Shown in pieces: positions 32,585-43,324 of a stretch of 64,000 bases of DNA; position 1 is the first letter of the stretch, and each line of letters opens with the position of its first letter. The notes beneath the pieces were generated by a model, which saw only the letters and a program-made list of their open reading frames with translations, made no database searches and was not told the origin of the DNA. This DNA is from Simmondsia chinensis (lineage: Eukaryota; Streptophyta; Magnoliopsida; Caryophyllales; Simmondsiaceae), in NCBI GenBank assembly GCA_018398585.1, contig JAGTTD010000011.1, positions 12,453,346 to 12,517,345 of the forward strand. The letters are read 5' to 3'. Made by a program: the position numbers and the translations under genes.

Positions 32585-33519
32585 TTGATTTGATTCCAAA
32601 TCAAGTTCTTGATCAAGAATTGTGTTTAAATAAAAAAAAAAGTTGTTCTGATTTTCACGTGCTGCAGTTATTCACTGATTATTTTGCTCCTGCGCAGAAA
32701 ATTGAGGATTTCATTTGGCTTAGTTGAATCTACCTTAATTAGGTTGAGTTTGTATCGAATTAAGTTCTGTTGTTCTGGTTGCTATTGATCAAGCAGCGCA
32801 AGTATTGGTGCAAGATCTAGGATTCCAGTGTTGTGCTGGTGCTACACATTTGAACTGTGGTGCTGATTGGTTGATCGAAGCTCAAGTGCTGCTATAAGAT
32901 CGTTTTTGATCTACTTCAGTTCGAAGGCTTGCAGTTAAGGTACTGTTTTATTGACATTCTGCTGAAATTAGCAAGATCGGCTGCAGTTAGGCTTTTGCTG
33001 TGATTAAGTTGCTTGATAAGATTGAAGTTGATCAAGAAAATCTAGTTTGAAGTTGTGATTTAGTTGATCTGAAACTGAACCTAAGAGTTGCTCGATTATT
33101 TGCTGAGGTTAACATAGCTCTGCAACAATTTAGCTTAGTGTTTAGATTAAACAAAGCAAGAATAGTTACGTTGATCTAATTGTGCTGCTTTTAATTGCGA
33201 TTGAGCTTACATTAACTCAAGAAGATCTTGTGAGATTGATTGTACACGATTCAAATCACAAATTGCTACTGATCTTTAATTCTTCATTCGAACAGAATTC
33301 AGAAATGATTAGATAATGTGGCAGGGACTTAGACTTGTTGCTCTGGTTGAAGTGGTTGAGAATTTAGTACCAAGCTTCTTGCACTTCTTTTTGTGGAAGC
33401 TTAATTTGAATTGGTGCTAAGTCTAAACTTGAATTGCTAATATACATTTGCTAAGTGAACTTAGACAACCATCCTTACATTGTCTTGAAGATCTGGCCAG
33501 AAGAAGGAGATTTGTTGCA
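32585..33519 (+). other. Long 5' leader of element C
   Basis: About 0.9 kb without a credible ORF. Loosely repeated strings such as TTGATCAAG, TGCTGGTG and AAGATTGAAGTTGATC recur. It separates the primer site from the gag start. Confidence 0.7.
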
Positions 33520-34670
33520 ATGGTTGGAGGTGTGACTACTCATTCACAAGCTGCAACCTATGCTGAAGTAGCTACTGGAACCACCCCTAGTGCTGCTGGT
33601 GTGGCTTCTGGTGGTGTTGCTAGAGGTATTCCCGATCAAATGCCAATGTGGCAGCAGTAAATGCAAGATATGTTACTAGCTTTTGAGAAAAGATTTCTCA
33701 TGAGACGAGAGCAATTTGAACAAAAACTCGAGCAACGGGTGAATGGGATGCAAGAACAACTTAATAGGCCAACAATTCATCTTGGTGCTGGAAAGCTACC
33801 TATAGTGCAACAACAAGAAGGAAATTCAATACCTTCCACTTCTGCTGGAATTAAGAATGCACCAGTTGTACCACCCCAAGTTTGCCCTCAAGATCATATA
33901 GCACATAGACAAGTGGTAGAGCAAGGAGAGACCGTGGCAACAGTGAGGAGAGCTGGGTTTAGACAACCAAAAGTTGAGCTTGATGCTTTCAATGGTACTC
34001 AACCACAATCTTGGACGCGAAGATGTGAGAGATACTTTAGATTCTATGCTACTTCGGAGGCAGAAAAGGTTGAGCTAGCCGCGATCTATTTGCAAGGAGA
34101 TTAAGAAGTTTGGTATCATGGTTTAATCCTTAGCAATCCAACTATAACATGGCAAGAGTTTATGGACGAATTGTGTGAAAGATATGGGGATGAAGACCAG
34201 GGAGATGTAGTGGACAATTTCAACAAGTTACTCAAGTGAGTAGTGTCAAGGAGTACATGACTAGGTTCGAAAATTTGAAGGCAAGGATGATGCCCATTCA
34301 TCTAGGGGCAAATGAGGCCTATTATGTTTCGAGCTTCATTAATGGTCTCAACTCCAAAATCAAGAACCTTATCAAGGCACTTAATCCTCCAACACTATCT
34401 AGAGCTTACTCGAAAGCAAGATTGTATGAGTCCACATTATTACCCAGTTTTGAAGAAGTCCAAGGTGGTAAAGCATTGAGTTTGGAAATGAAAAGGGCTC
34501 AAAAGCTATGCTAGAAATGTAATTAAAGGTACTACTTTGGTCACATGTGCAACCCTCAACATCTCATAGTTCTAACAGGAAATGAGGTTGATGTGGAGAA
34601 AAGGGGAGATTTTGAAGATTGTGCTGAGATGGATGGAATTCAAGAATTGGAGGCTATAGGTTGTGGATAA
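33520..34670 (+). pseudogene. gag: Gag-like gene of element C
   Basis: Begins MVGGVTTHSQAATYAEVATG, aligned in position with the Gag start of E (MADGVRTRSG). It continues through a Gln-rich segment (RREQFEQKLEQRVNGMQEQL), the Gag core (FNGTQPQSWTRRCERYFRFY near 34000; FMDELCERYGDED; SVKEYMTRFENLKARMM near 34245; LIKALNPPTLSRAYSKARLY) and a zinc-knuckle-like KCN...FGHMC (near 34515-34550). Stops at 33658 and 34102, a frameshift near 34225 and stops near 34513 break it. In complete relatives Gag forms the particle and binds element RNA. Confidence 0.85.
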
Positions 34671-34868
34671 GCCTACACTGTCCGAGTTCCATATGAGATC
34701 CTAGCTGCTTTTGGGCAGCATTACAATAGCCTGCACAAGGGATGCTCTTACAGCTGCAATTCTAAAGTTCAGTGCAACAACATCACCGGCTCACATCAAG
34801 GTTGAGTTCTTCAAGTCCATGCTATCTCATAAGATTCTTGGGGACATGAATCTCTAAAAGGGGAGTAT
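34671..34868 (+). other. 3' UTR and polypurine tract of element C
   Basis: Short non-coding tail. Its last codon-like string (ILGDMNL then stop) and AAAAGGGGAGTATTG resemble the extreme 3' end of chromovirus pol plus polypurine tract, so the deletion that removed pol joined gag to the last part of the internal region. Confidence 0.65.
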
Positions 34869-35221
34869 TGTTATGATTGGATAAGAAATGTTAAGTAATA
34901 ATGAGGCATTAGTTTGTATAAGTCATTGGTATAATTCTTGTTAGTTGCTTTGGTCAAGATATTAGTTGATTGTTGGTCTTGTTTGGCGGCTGGGGTTGTT
35001 AGGTCGGTTAGATGTTAGTGTCAAGTGCAATGATTAGCTCTAGTATAAGTAGTGTCTTTACTTTGTAATCTTCATATGTTGAATGATAATTGTTGATTGA
35101 ATTCTCTCTCTCGTCTAAATTCTGTCTATTTCTCATCTCCTTCACTTCTCTTCTCATCTAAACTCTATCCTATCTTATCCTATCCTAGGTCATGAAACAA
35201 GATTGATCTTGATTCATGATA
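34869..35221 (+). repeat. 3' LTR of element C
   Basis: 353 bp beginning TGTTATGATTGGATAAG, partner of 32227-32570, followed by the TAAGA target copy. Confidence 0.9.
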
Positions 35222-35677
35222 TAAGAATGGTGTAGAATAGTTATGAGCTATTAATATTTATTTTTCTAGCTAGTTTAAAATGAAAGAACCAAGATGAGCA
35301 CACTATGTCCTTAGGGTCAAGCTTTAGTGAGATTGTAAGAAAGGATATTGAGTTTATCATGGGTCGTTTGTTTCTAAAAGGGAGTATAGACGTTATACGT
35401 CAGAATTCTATTTCCCTTTGTAGTGGGAGTCTTTATATGGTAAAGAGTGAAGCAGTCTTGTATTGTTTATTTCACTATGGAAGTCAGGTGCTTGATAGCT
35501 ATGAAGTTGTTGAGTAGACTAGTTGACTCAGTAGGTTCCGAGTAGATCAATGATTGTCATCAAAGAAATGAGACAGTGACAGATCCATATTAGTAAAGTT
35601 TTTAGTCAAAGAGTTGACATATCCCTACAGGATAGTTATGTAATGTAGGGCTAATTGGTTTAGGACAAGTGGGAGAT
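35222..35677 (+). pseudogene. Copia D RNase H remnant and polypurine tract
   Basis: Continues Copia D after element C. The first bases complete the RT motif interrupted at 32226. Scattered RNase H similarity follows without an intact frame. It ends in TTTAGGACAAGTGGGAGATTA (35658-35677), the same polypurine tract as before the 3' LTR of F (51590-51611). Confidence 0.75.
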
Positions 35678-36846
35678 TATTAGAATTGGTGTCCTAGAAA
35701 ACTCAATTAGTTAATTTAAATATTAAAGAAATGAAATTGCTTTATTTATTTATTGTCTAATTATGTTTTATGAGTCAAACATGCATGCTATTGTTTTCTA
35801 AAATGTTCCAGGAGATGGATATAGTCCAAGATGACATGTCAGGTTTGGTTTAAGTGGTCAATGAGATTGAACCACAGATAGACTTAGATCAACCTAATGA
35901 TACATTGTCAAAGTATGTTCATAGTCGGTGATAAGCTTGGACAACTTGTTTGATAAGACTATAATATCATACTTTTGATGACTTGTCTTTGTCATGTGTA
36001 TAAGGATTCCAAGAGTATCATGTTGGTGCTATCAATGAGATTGGAACACTGAGTAGAACCATCTGAATTAGTTTTTTCTTTAACTGCCATCAGAAATCAT
36101 TAATTCTATAAGACGATAACTCTAAATCTAGGAAACAATCTGAACTTGTGCATGGATTTTTTGTTGCTTTGATGTGCCAAAAGGATTAGTCAAGTTGACT
36201 TGAATGTTACGTATGTTAGGTAACGGCATGAAGTGTGGCGGCAACAGTTGTTTTACGTGGAATCTATAGTCTCTAACGAGATAAAGACGTCCCCTTAGTC
36301 GATTCACAAATATACGAACATATTCTAGAATTTTTGGCTAGAGTATTCCATATGTTTGACATTTGAAATTAATGCATAAATTATTTTTATATTATTGAAT
36401 TGATCAAGAAGGGCGAATCGGGAACTATGGCGAAAGATGTGATAAAAGCAACGATAGTTAACGTTACTTTTGCTCACAGATATCTACTAGATAGGTTTAA
36501 TTGTCATAATAAAAGCTATTTTTAAAATTCTTGAGTGAATATATTTAATTCTAGGGTGCAGTAAAACTTATTTATTGGAATTAATTTTTATTAAATGGTA
36601 GTCAATTGCTATCATGAGATGATAATCAGATTTGGTCCATTTGGAGCTAAAGTTAGATTAGCTCTGAGGTCCCTTCATAAGCCTCAACTTAAGCACTGTT
36701 TGAAAATATTGAAAAATAAATTAATGGGATAAATTATTTATTTATGAGATATATAAAGTTTTATGCTAAAGAAATATTCATGAGATGAATATATAATACT
36801 ATAAGTTATATCGAGTGTTAAACAAAAAAAATTGTAAAGGAAAAAG

Positions 36847-37072
36847 GAACAGACCCAGTGCCTCAAGAGCTCCCGCCTACGTAGGGTTTGGGGGGGCGGA
36901 TGTACGCCGCCTTCCCCCTTCAGGGTGTTAACCTAAAGAGAGGCTGGTTCCCAGTGCCCCCAACCTGAGGGTGAGGACTTCCCAGAAGGTCACCCATCCT
37001 GGTACCACTCTCACCCAAGCACTCTTAACTTCGAAGTTCCAATGGGATCCAGTGACTGCGTGTTGGTGCCCT
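36847..37072 (-). mobile_element. SINE-like element: 5S rRNA-like head, RTE-LINE-like tail
   Basis: Read on the minus strand, the first ~100 bp (plus 37072-36971) resemble plant 5S rRNA: ACTGGATCCCATTGGAAC, GAAGTTAAGAGTGCTTGGGT (box A region) and GGATGGGTGACCTTCTGGGA (box C region). The next ~125 bp (36970-36847) match the 3' UTR of the RTE-type LINE at 56249-56400: CAGCCTCTCTT(T/C)AGG, CCCTGAAGGGGGAAGGC, GTACATC, and GAGC(T/A)CTTGA followed by ACTGGG. The combination fits a SINE with a polymerase III 5S promoter whose tail is recognised by an RTE LINE. A-rich stretches with TAAAC lie on both sides, but no clean target duplication is seen. It sits in the 3' LTR of Copia D. Confidence 0.75.
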
Positions 37073-37087
37073 ATTTGGTAAACCTAA

Positions 37088-37099
37088 AAAAAAAATAAT

Positions 37100-37157
<58 letters not shown>

Positions 37158-37170
37158 ATGTATATGTATA
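37088..37170 (+). repeat. Microsatellite (A)n(TAA)n(TA)n(TATG)n
   Basis: Starts with poly(A) and AATAATAAT, then (TA)n and TATG repeats. It begins next to the 5' side of the 5S-headed element. Simple repeat, no other role visible. Confidence 0.9.
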
Positions 37171-37904
37171 TATTACATGAAATAAACCAGGTCCTGCGCG
37201 TGTAGCATAAGCGTAGGGAATCAGCTATTGGGTTGGGCGCGCTTGTGTCCAAATACAAAAAAGATAAAGTGCATCGCGGACATCAGGTACGCAAGTGGCA
37301 CAGATTTCACCCTGGCATGGCGTTATCCACACACTGACGTCAATTTTTGTTTTGTTTATGTGTGCAAGTTTTGGGTGTGAGTTAAGGAATTAAGTTTTTG
37401 TTTAGGGTCTTGGAACCTGGTTTTCTCTCATGATGAAAACCTTTAATTTTTGTAAGGTTTTCTGAATTATTGTTTAGCATTTTTTTTTAAAAGTTATTTT
37501 TTGGAAATATTAAAAGGAAAAAAATAAATATTTTTGGGAGCCCACACTCCTGGTGCTAGAAGAGGTCATTGCGAAGAAAACCTTAAGGTTTCAAGAAACC
37601 TTAGTCCAATTTCACGTCTTCGAGTTAGATTCGGGATTTGTGCTTGAGGTATGTTTAGTTAAATATGATACATTTAATTTTTTTTTCCTTCACTTCGTTT
37701 ATTCTACATACCATGTTCATATTAGTTTTATTCGATGTTTTTTGTTTCCATATATGAATCTATTAGAGTAAGATCTAGACCTAATTAAATAGTTTAATTA
37801 GATCAGGGCTTTAGATTTAAAGTTAAAAATTTTTAAATTGAAGTTCCACTGTGTTCGCTCTAGTTACTTGGGGAAAAATATTTGAAATATGTTCCTAATA
37901 GAAA

Positions 37905-38871
37905 CGTTTTAGGAAATTAACCTGCGCTAAGAAGCATTGGAGCTCCTTTTTACTTGAAGGTGGTTTGGCCTATTGAATGGCCTTAATCTTATTAATGTCC
38001 ACCTCAATGCTCCTCTAGTCTACTAGAAAACCATGAAAGTTTCCAACGCATTCGCCAAAGGCACAATCTAATGAATTCATTTTGAGGTTGTTGGTCCTTG
38101 TTCTAAGGAACGCCCCCCTCAAGTCTTCCAAGTGTTTAACTTGGGACTTTGATTTGAGCACAATATCATCAATGAAGACTTCCATGGTCTTGCCGAAGAG
38201 GTCATGAAAGATCATGTTCATGGCTCTTTAGTAGATGGCACCAGCATTTTTCAAACCAAACGGCATAGCCACCCATTTAAAGGTTCCTATTGATCCAGGA
38301 CACCTGAGTGCGGTCTTATGGGTATTGTCTGAAGCAATCATAACTTGGTAATACCCACAGTAGCCATCCATAAAAGGCAAGACTTCATGCCTCGAGGCTG
38401 AGTTAATGAGTACGTCAGCAATTGGCATTGGGTATTCATATTTTGGGGTGGTTGCATTAAGATCTTTAAAGTCAATATAGACCTTGATTTTACCTTTTTT
38501 CTTAATGAAAGGAAAAATGTTTGCGAACCATTCAACACACCTGGCGGTGCTAATAAATTTGGCCTTTAAGAGTCTTTCGATCTTCTCCTTGAAAAACTCA
38601 ATAACTTGTAGAACATTCTCCTCTTGGCCTGAATGATGGGCCTCGAGCCTGACTTGATAGGAAGTCTATGCTCATCCATCTTTCTGTCTAGGCCAGGTAT
38701 CTCGTAATGGTCCCGAGCAATGCAGTCCTTAAACTCATGAAGTAAGGTCAAATATTGCTCTCTTTGCTCCTCAAAGAGTAGAGCACTCGGATAGGTAGGT
38801 CTTGGGTCTTCTATCAAGCCCAAGTTAACCTCGAGGATGAGGTCTTGAACTTCAGCCCTTAAATCCCCCAT
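37905..38871 (-). pseudogene. pol: Tat element G reverse transcriptase (N-terminal part)
   Basis: Reads LGLIEDPRPTYPSALL (near 38820) before RT, then RLPIKSGSRPIIQAKRR, MPIADVLINSASRHEVLPFM, DGYCGYYQVMIA, HKTALRCPGSIGTFKWVAMP, FGLKNAG, and the catalytic VFIDDIVLKSKS (near 38175), then LKMNSLDCAFGECVGNFHGF. It fades into the region before RNase H (RGIEVDINKI-like, near 38000) and is cut at about 37905 by Copia D. Several stops and two frame changes. The catalytic Asp pair is retained but the enzyme is incomplete. Confidence 0.85.
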
Positions 38872-39171
38872 CTTGGCTGGTGCTGCTCTTAAGTTAGAGA
38901 GTTCCAGTTTTTGTTTCTTGCGTCATCTAGACCTCGAAGCCATTGAATGGTTGTTCAGCCCAAAGTTGATCCTCAACACGCCAAGTCATGAGCCTTTGGT
39001 CCATCAATGGGAGGTCTTAGATCCCTCGTATAAGGGTTCTTGCTTGCCTTGGATATCTCCTTCTTCAAGAAGGGCCCTCATGCTTCTCTAGAAATCAGAG
39101 TCTTCAGACTCTACCTCAACTTGACCAGCCTCAACTTTAGTGAGTGCGCTATTCAGGATGGCTATTGTGTC
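38872..39171 (-). other. Linker between protease and RT of G
   Basis: Decayed coding spacer on the minus strand. No recognisable domain and no intact frame. Confidence 0.6.
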
Positions 39172-39792
39172 TTATTGTTGGGTAGACTGTGGAGTGGTCC
39201 TTTTGACGTCAAGTGGCCCCATGCCATCTTCATTGAAATTTGCCTCAATGTAGTTGGAGCAAACCATGAATGGCCTGTTATCTGCCATAACAATCTCATA
39301 CTTGTCATGGTTCCAGAAGATTATCAACTGGTGCAATGAAGATGGGATATAATAAATGGCGTGCAACCAATCTCTCTCGAGTAAGGCGTTGTAGCTTGAT
39401 GTAGTATCTACTACAAAGAAAGCTGTTAGCTTATTTAAGCTACCAACAATTAACTCAATCATGATGACCCTTTTAGACTTAGTAATAATAGCTCTGGAAA
39501 AGCCACATATTGCAATATATGAGGTAATCAGGTCATCTTGAGATTTACTAATGATCCCCAACATATAAGAAGGCAGGATGTTGATGGTTGCACCATTATC
39601 CACTAAGACCCTATTCACCAGAATGCCATCAAATTTGGCCTTGATGTATAAGGGCTTAATGTGTTTATTAGCAGTATTAGGCCCATCAAACATCATCTTT
39701 ATTATGTCAGATTTGGTTGTTGGGGAATTAACTTTAAAAGACAAAGGATCGGAGTTACCTTTGGTGGCTGATACTTCCGCCAGAAGTTCCAC
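39172..39792 (-). pseudogene. pro: Tat element G protease
   Basis: Open for 207 codons. Contains LYIKAKFDGILVNRVLVDNG followed by ATINILPSYMLG (near 39600), i.e. an aspartic protease in which DNGA replaces DTGA, and the later SSYNALLERDWLHAI (flap/second strand region near 39370), as in Tat-lineage proteases (LGR.WLH). Preceded by a DIIKMMFDGPNTA-like segment. Uninterrupted but isolated between broken flanking regions. Confidence 0.85.
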
Positions 39793-40872
39793 CTAGGGAA
39801 CCTCGTCCACTGCTATAACATCCCCCTCGAGACCTTCTTGACTGTTAGTTGCCATGAACTCCAAAGGAAGGAGCGAGATAGTTCTAACATCAACCTTTTC
39901 AGGGAGCGTCCCAAATTGTATTTGGACTAGATAAGTTTCCTTTTCAAGGCTACTATCCATGGGCAAGTCATGATCATGCTTTTGAGGACTATGATAATTT
40001 AGTATGTCCTGTGCTAGAGGTCGGCCTTTTCAACCAACCACTGGAGCTTGAGACTCCTCCATAGGTTGGGGGAAGTCCTTGTGGAAGTCATTCTCGATAT
40101 GAGACCATGTTAGGTTAACATGGCCTAAAGATTCCACTATGTTGATGCTGAGAGGGGAATACTCCTCTTTATTTTCAACTGATTTTCGAGCCAGTGAACT
40201 CTTGGCAAGTTGGTCCCATCAAGATTCTTGTTTTTCAGAAGATGAAAACTGGTCCATCTCTCAAGCTTCTTGTGTGGTTTCCCTTTTCAACAGTTGCAAT
40301 AGGTTTGGAGTCAGTTGTATGGGCTCAGTTTGCTTGCACTAGCAAACCTTGGCTTCCATTTAAGAGAGCCTAGTTAAGCAAGTATCGATCTGAGTCCTTT
40401 GGCGAGCTGTCTTTTTCTGCAGTTGCCTCTTCTTTTGGGTTCGAGTAAGACTAAGGGACTAACCTCCTCTTGATTGAGATGACTCCTCTTCCTTACATTA
40501 CCAAATCAGACCCTGGAGGTTTGGTGCCCTGACTGTCGTGGTCCTTGACTAGTGCCACGTCTAGTAGGTGGTGTTTCGAATTCTCCTTGGATGCCTGGTT
40601 CTCATAATGATCCAGATCTTTTAAGCAAGACCTCGAGGAGGTCCTATTAGTGATGTCTTTGTTGAGGGAGCTGGCGTTTTCTTTGGGGAAAGGCTCAGCT
40701 TCTTCATTTCAAACACCAACTTGTGGCCACAACCGTAGAGGTCATGTGTAAGGCGCAAGAGCTTCCTCGACACTTGCTTATTGGAAGCAAAGACTGTCTG
40801 CCAATGGTTGTCAATAAGAATTTCCATGGCTAACCCATCTCTTTTAGAGAGAAGAATAATTCCTTCCTTTGA
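39793..40872 (-). pseudogene. Decayed gag-protease spacer of G
   Basis: A long, mostly non-open stretch. One short open segment (40621-40827, basic C-terminus LSPKKTPAPSTKTSLIG) has no recognisable domain. Position implies the spacer between nucleocapsid and protease that is long in Tat elements. Confidence 0.5.
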
Positions 40873-43044
40873 TTACTTTTTTAGGGACTTGCTGAGCGTA
40901 ACACAATCGCTCGTCAGATGTTCAGCCGTGATGTGCCACTTACAGCAATCTTCTAGAAACCTCACCGAAGTACTAAGAAACCTCAATGTTCTTGACTCCA
41001 GTAGCCTGTCAAACAAAGCGTTGGCTACAACCAGACTATCTTTGTCTATACATATCCTGCGCAGAGATCTTCCATTAGTTTGGCTGTAATGGGAATTATA
41101 AGGCTTTGCTACCTCAATTATATTAACAGGGGTAGGACTAAGGAAGGGATCCTTATTAACGCCCATCTGTCCTTCCCCAGGGAAGATCAATTCCCTTGCT
41201 TTTATGGCATCTTGGACCACGTTTCTAAAAATGACGCAGTTCTTTGTTGATTGGGTCAACGAATCATGCCATTTATAGTATGCCTTCCCCTTAGTAGCAT
41301 ATGGGTCAGTGGGTCAGGCTTTTTATGTTTAACCCTAATATTAAGTTTGCTATTTTCCTTATTTGCCTCAAGCCAATCGAATATTACGTCAGCTCTTGTG
41401 AGGTCAAACAAATACTTTCTCAAGTCTTAGGATTGGTAAGATTTCCTGGCTTTGATATCCTTCTTAAACAAAGGATTGCAAACCATAGGTGCCCCCTTGA
41501 CATATTTAGAAACATCAATCTCATATGGAGGATCTTCATCCTCTTAGATTAGGTCGTGTATGTAAGTCCCAGACCCATTATGCCATTCGAGCCAAGTCAG
41601 CATGGAAGTTCCTAGCTCCATTCTTGGGAATTGAGCCTGGAATTGCCTGGACATGTCATCCCAATAATAGATGGAATTAGGCGGCAAGCTAATGTAGCAC
41701 AGAAAAGCTGTCCCAGTTAAGGAATTGGGGAATAGTCTCAGCTTGAGATACTGATAATCAACTGCTTCTCTACACTAGCAATTGAATCTTGCCAAGTGCT
41801 TGACGGTAGACATAGTCCCTTCTTTAGAGAATAGGGTAGACGGTGGGATTTTGTATCCCCGAGGAAAAGGGTAATCCCTGTCAATGTAGTTAGGGTAAGG
41901 CATATTGTACAAGGGTCTATTGACCCTTATGAGGCCTAGCCCATACATCTGCCCGACGAGGACAACCAATTGGTCCTGTAGGGATAGGTTAGGCACATGG
42001 TTATGTGCCTGCCATTGCTCTCCAAGTGGGTGAGGATCTCGAGGGGGATCTGCAGGATACCCTTGAGCACCCATCACAATTGAGTCTGAGAATTGTTGTT
42101 GCACCCCAAACCTGGGGTAACCCCCCTGATCAATTTGGCCATGCGCTTGGTTGGCCACAAAGTATGTCCTAGGAGGACTAGGGTTATACAACATTCTGGG
42201 GAGCACACCAATATTAGCAGGTTTTTGGGTCATCTTTCTTTAATCAGTCCTCAAGTCATAATTTTGAGGAAGTCAGTGGTTAAATTGCCCCTTAGTGTGG
42301 TAAGCATGAAGAGGTCTAGGGAGGAAAGGCTGGCTCTAAGAAGTGGGTACTTGTCCTTGCATTCCTACTTCAAGTCCTTGAGTGAGCCTCAAGGTAACCT
42401 CTCTACCTGAGGAGGGCATGAACGGTTTTTCCCCCCACGTCTCAGGGACAAGAAACACTGGCATATTGGCATTGTGTTCCATCGAGGCCAGAGAAAAACT
42501 TTGATTCGAAGGGTTAGCAACCCCAAGGGGACGTTGTTCTTATGGTTGGATTCCAAGTGTTTGACACTTGGGTTAGCCATAACTGGATTTTCTGTTCTCT
42601 CAAGGATGCTATAGTCAGCTTGAGTCATTGGTAATTGTGAGCTTGAAGGAGCCTTGTGAGGATATCCAGTTGGCGCTGACAGAAGAGATGCAGGCCTAAG
42701 TTGCCTGATATCCTCTCTAACGGCTTGAATCAAGCCATTGTGAACCTCAACCTTTCTAACCAAATAGGCTTAACCCCAACTACTATCAGTCTTGCCACAT
42801 CCTTAGCAATAAGGGTAGTAGTAGAAGAAAGGGTTGAGTTCATTTTAACTAAGACTCTGTCTGTCTCTTTGTGAAGCCTATCATTCATTGAGGTTCCAAC
42901 GTTATTTATCATAGCTCTTATGGCAGCGGAGTTTTCACACCGGGCCACTAGATTATGCTCTGTTTTAGCACATTGTCTCTCAAAGGCTTCTGTCGTTGTT
43001 TGTTCAACTCCTTGGTCCACGACTTCTAAACGGAGTTTAAGCAT
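40873..43044 (-). pseudogene. gag: Tat element G gag
   Basis: Gag-like region in several broken frames: an N-terminal helical part (RLEVVDQGVEQTTTEAFERQ near 43020), a Pro/Gln-rich part (42763-42389), the diagnostic PFPRGYKIPPSTLFSKEGTM and VKHLARFNC (near 41840-41780), then YLKLRLFPNSLTGTAFLCYI and NSIYYWDDMSRQFQAQF (near 41740-41630) and a His/Cys remnant YYKWHDSLTQSTKNCVIF (near 41250) that corresponds to the YHNS..H.TN.C knuckle of this lineage. These are the conserved blocks of Tat/Ogre Gag. At least six stops or frame changes. Confidence 0.85.
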
Positions 43045-43324
43045 AGTTATGAAACTCTGGCGAGAATGGTCATCTAGCGCAATGCGTTCATCTTCCGAGA
43101 TGTCATCATCGCCACCACTCTTACTACTGTGGCTTTGACTCGATTCATTCCTTCGTGTTATATCACTTTATTCAAGAGGACGCTCAAGTAGGGGATCTAA
43201 TCAGGGCTAAGCCCTTTGGTTCTAACCATCGGCGAATGGTCTGAACTTACATCCTAGTAATCTACGATGGGCTAAAGATGATGAAGTCTCATTTTAAGCC
43301 TCCCATTGTGGTTGCCAAAGGGCG
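43045..43324 (-). promoter_or_regulatory. Leader and primer binding site of G
   Basis: Non-coding. On the minus strand the LTR end GAAAACA is followed at once by CGCCCTTTGGCAACCACAATGG (43324-43303), a degenerate form of the TTTGGCGCCCACCGTGGGG primer site common in Tat elements. No ORF. Confidence 0.65.

Larger units (their letters stand above)
32227..35221 (+). mobile_element. Gag-only Ty3/gypsy element C (terminal-repeat element with gag)
   Basis: A complete 3.0-kb element: LTRs at 32227-32570 and 34869-35221, target duplication TAAGA (32222-32226 and 35222-35226), initiator-tRNA-Met primer site, leader, one gag-like gene, then a polypurine tract AAAAGGGGAGTATTG directly before the 3' LTR. 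No protease, RT or integrase is present. The Gag core is closely similar to that of chromovirus E, so a chromovirus of that kind is the likely source of its enzymes. Removing C rejoins the Copia D RT sequence at its active-site region. Confidence 0.9.
35678..37900 (+). repeat. 3' LTR of Copia D (truncated at its 3' end)
   Basis: Begins TATTAGAATTGGTGTCCTAG, equivalent to the F LTR start TGTTAGGAACAGTGTCC. It can be followed along the F LTR through GAGATTG, ACCACAGATAGACTT, TTTGATGACTTGTCTTTGTCAT and GCATGAAGTGTGGC to the GAGGTATGTTT splice-donor-like site (37649) and TATTAGAGTAAGATCTAGA. It stops about 300 bp short of the expected LTR end, abutting gypsy G at about 37900. It carries a 5S-headed SINE and a microsatellite. 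Confidence 0.8.

Noticed and set aside
36971..37072. Functional 5S rRNA gene
   Set aside because: Only part of 5S is present, with several changes, a missing 5' and 3' match, no T-run terminator, and fusion to LINE-like sequence.
39040..39339. Plus-strand 99-codon ORF
   Set aside because: Antisense to the protease of Tat element G, which has the aspartic protease motif.
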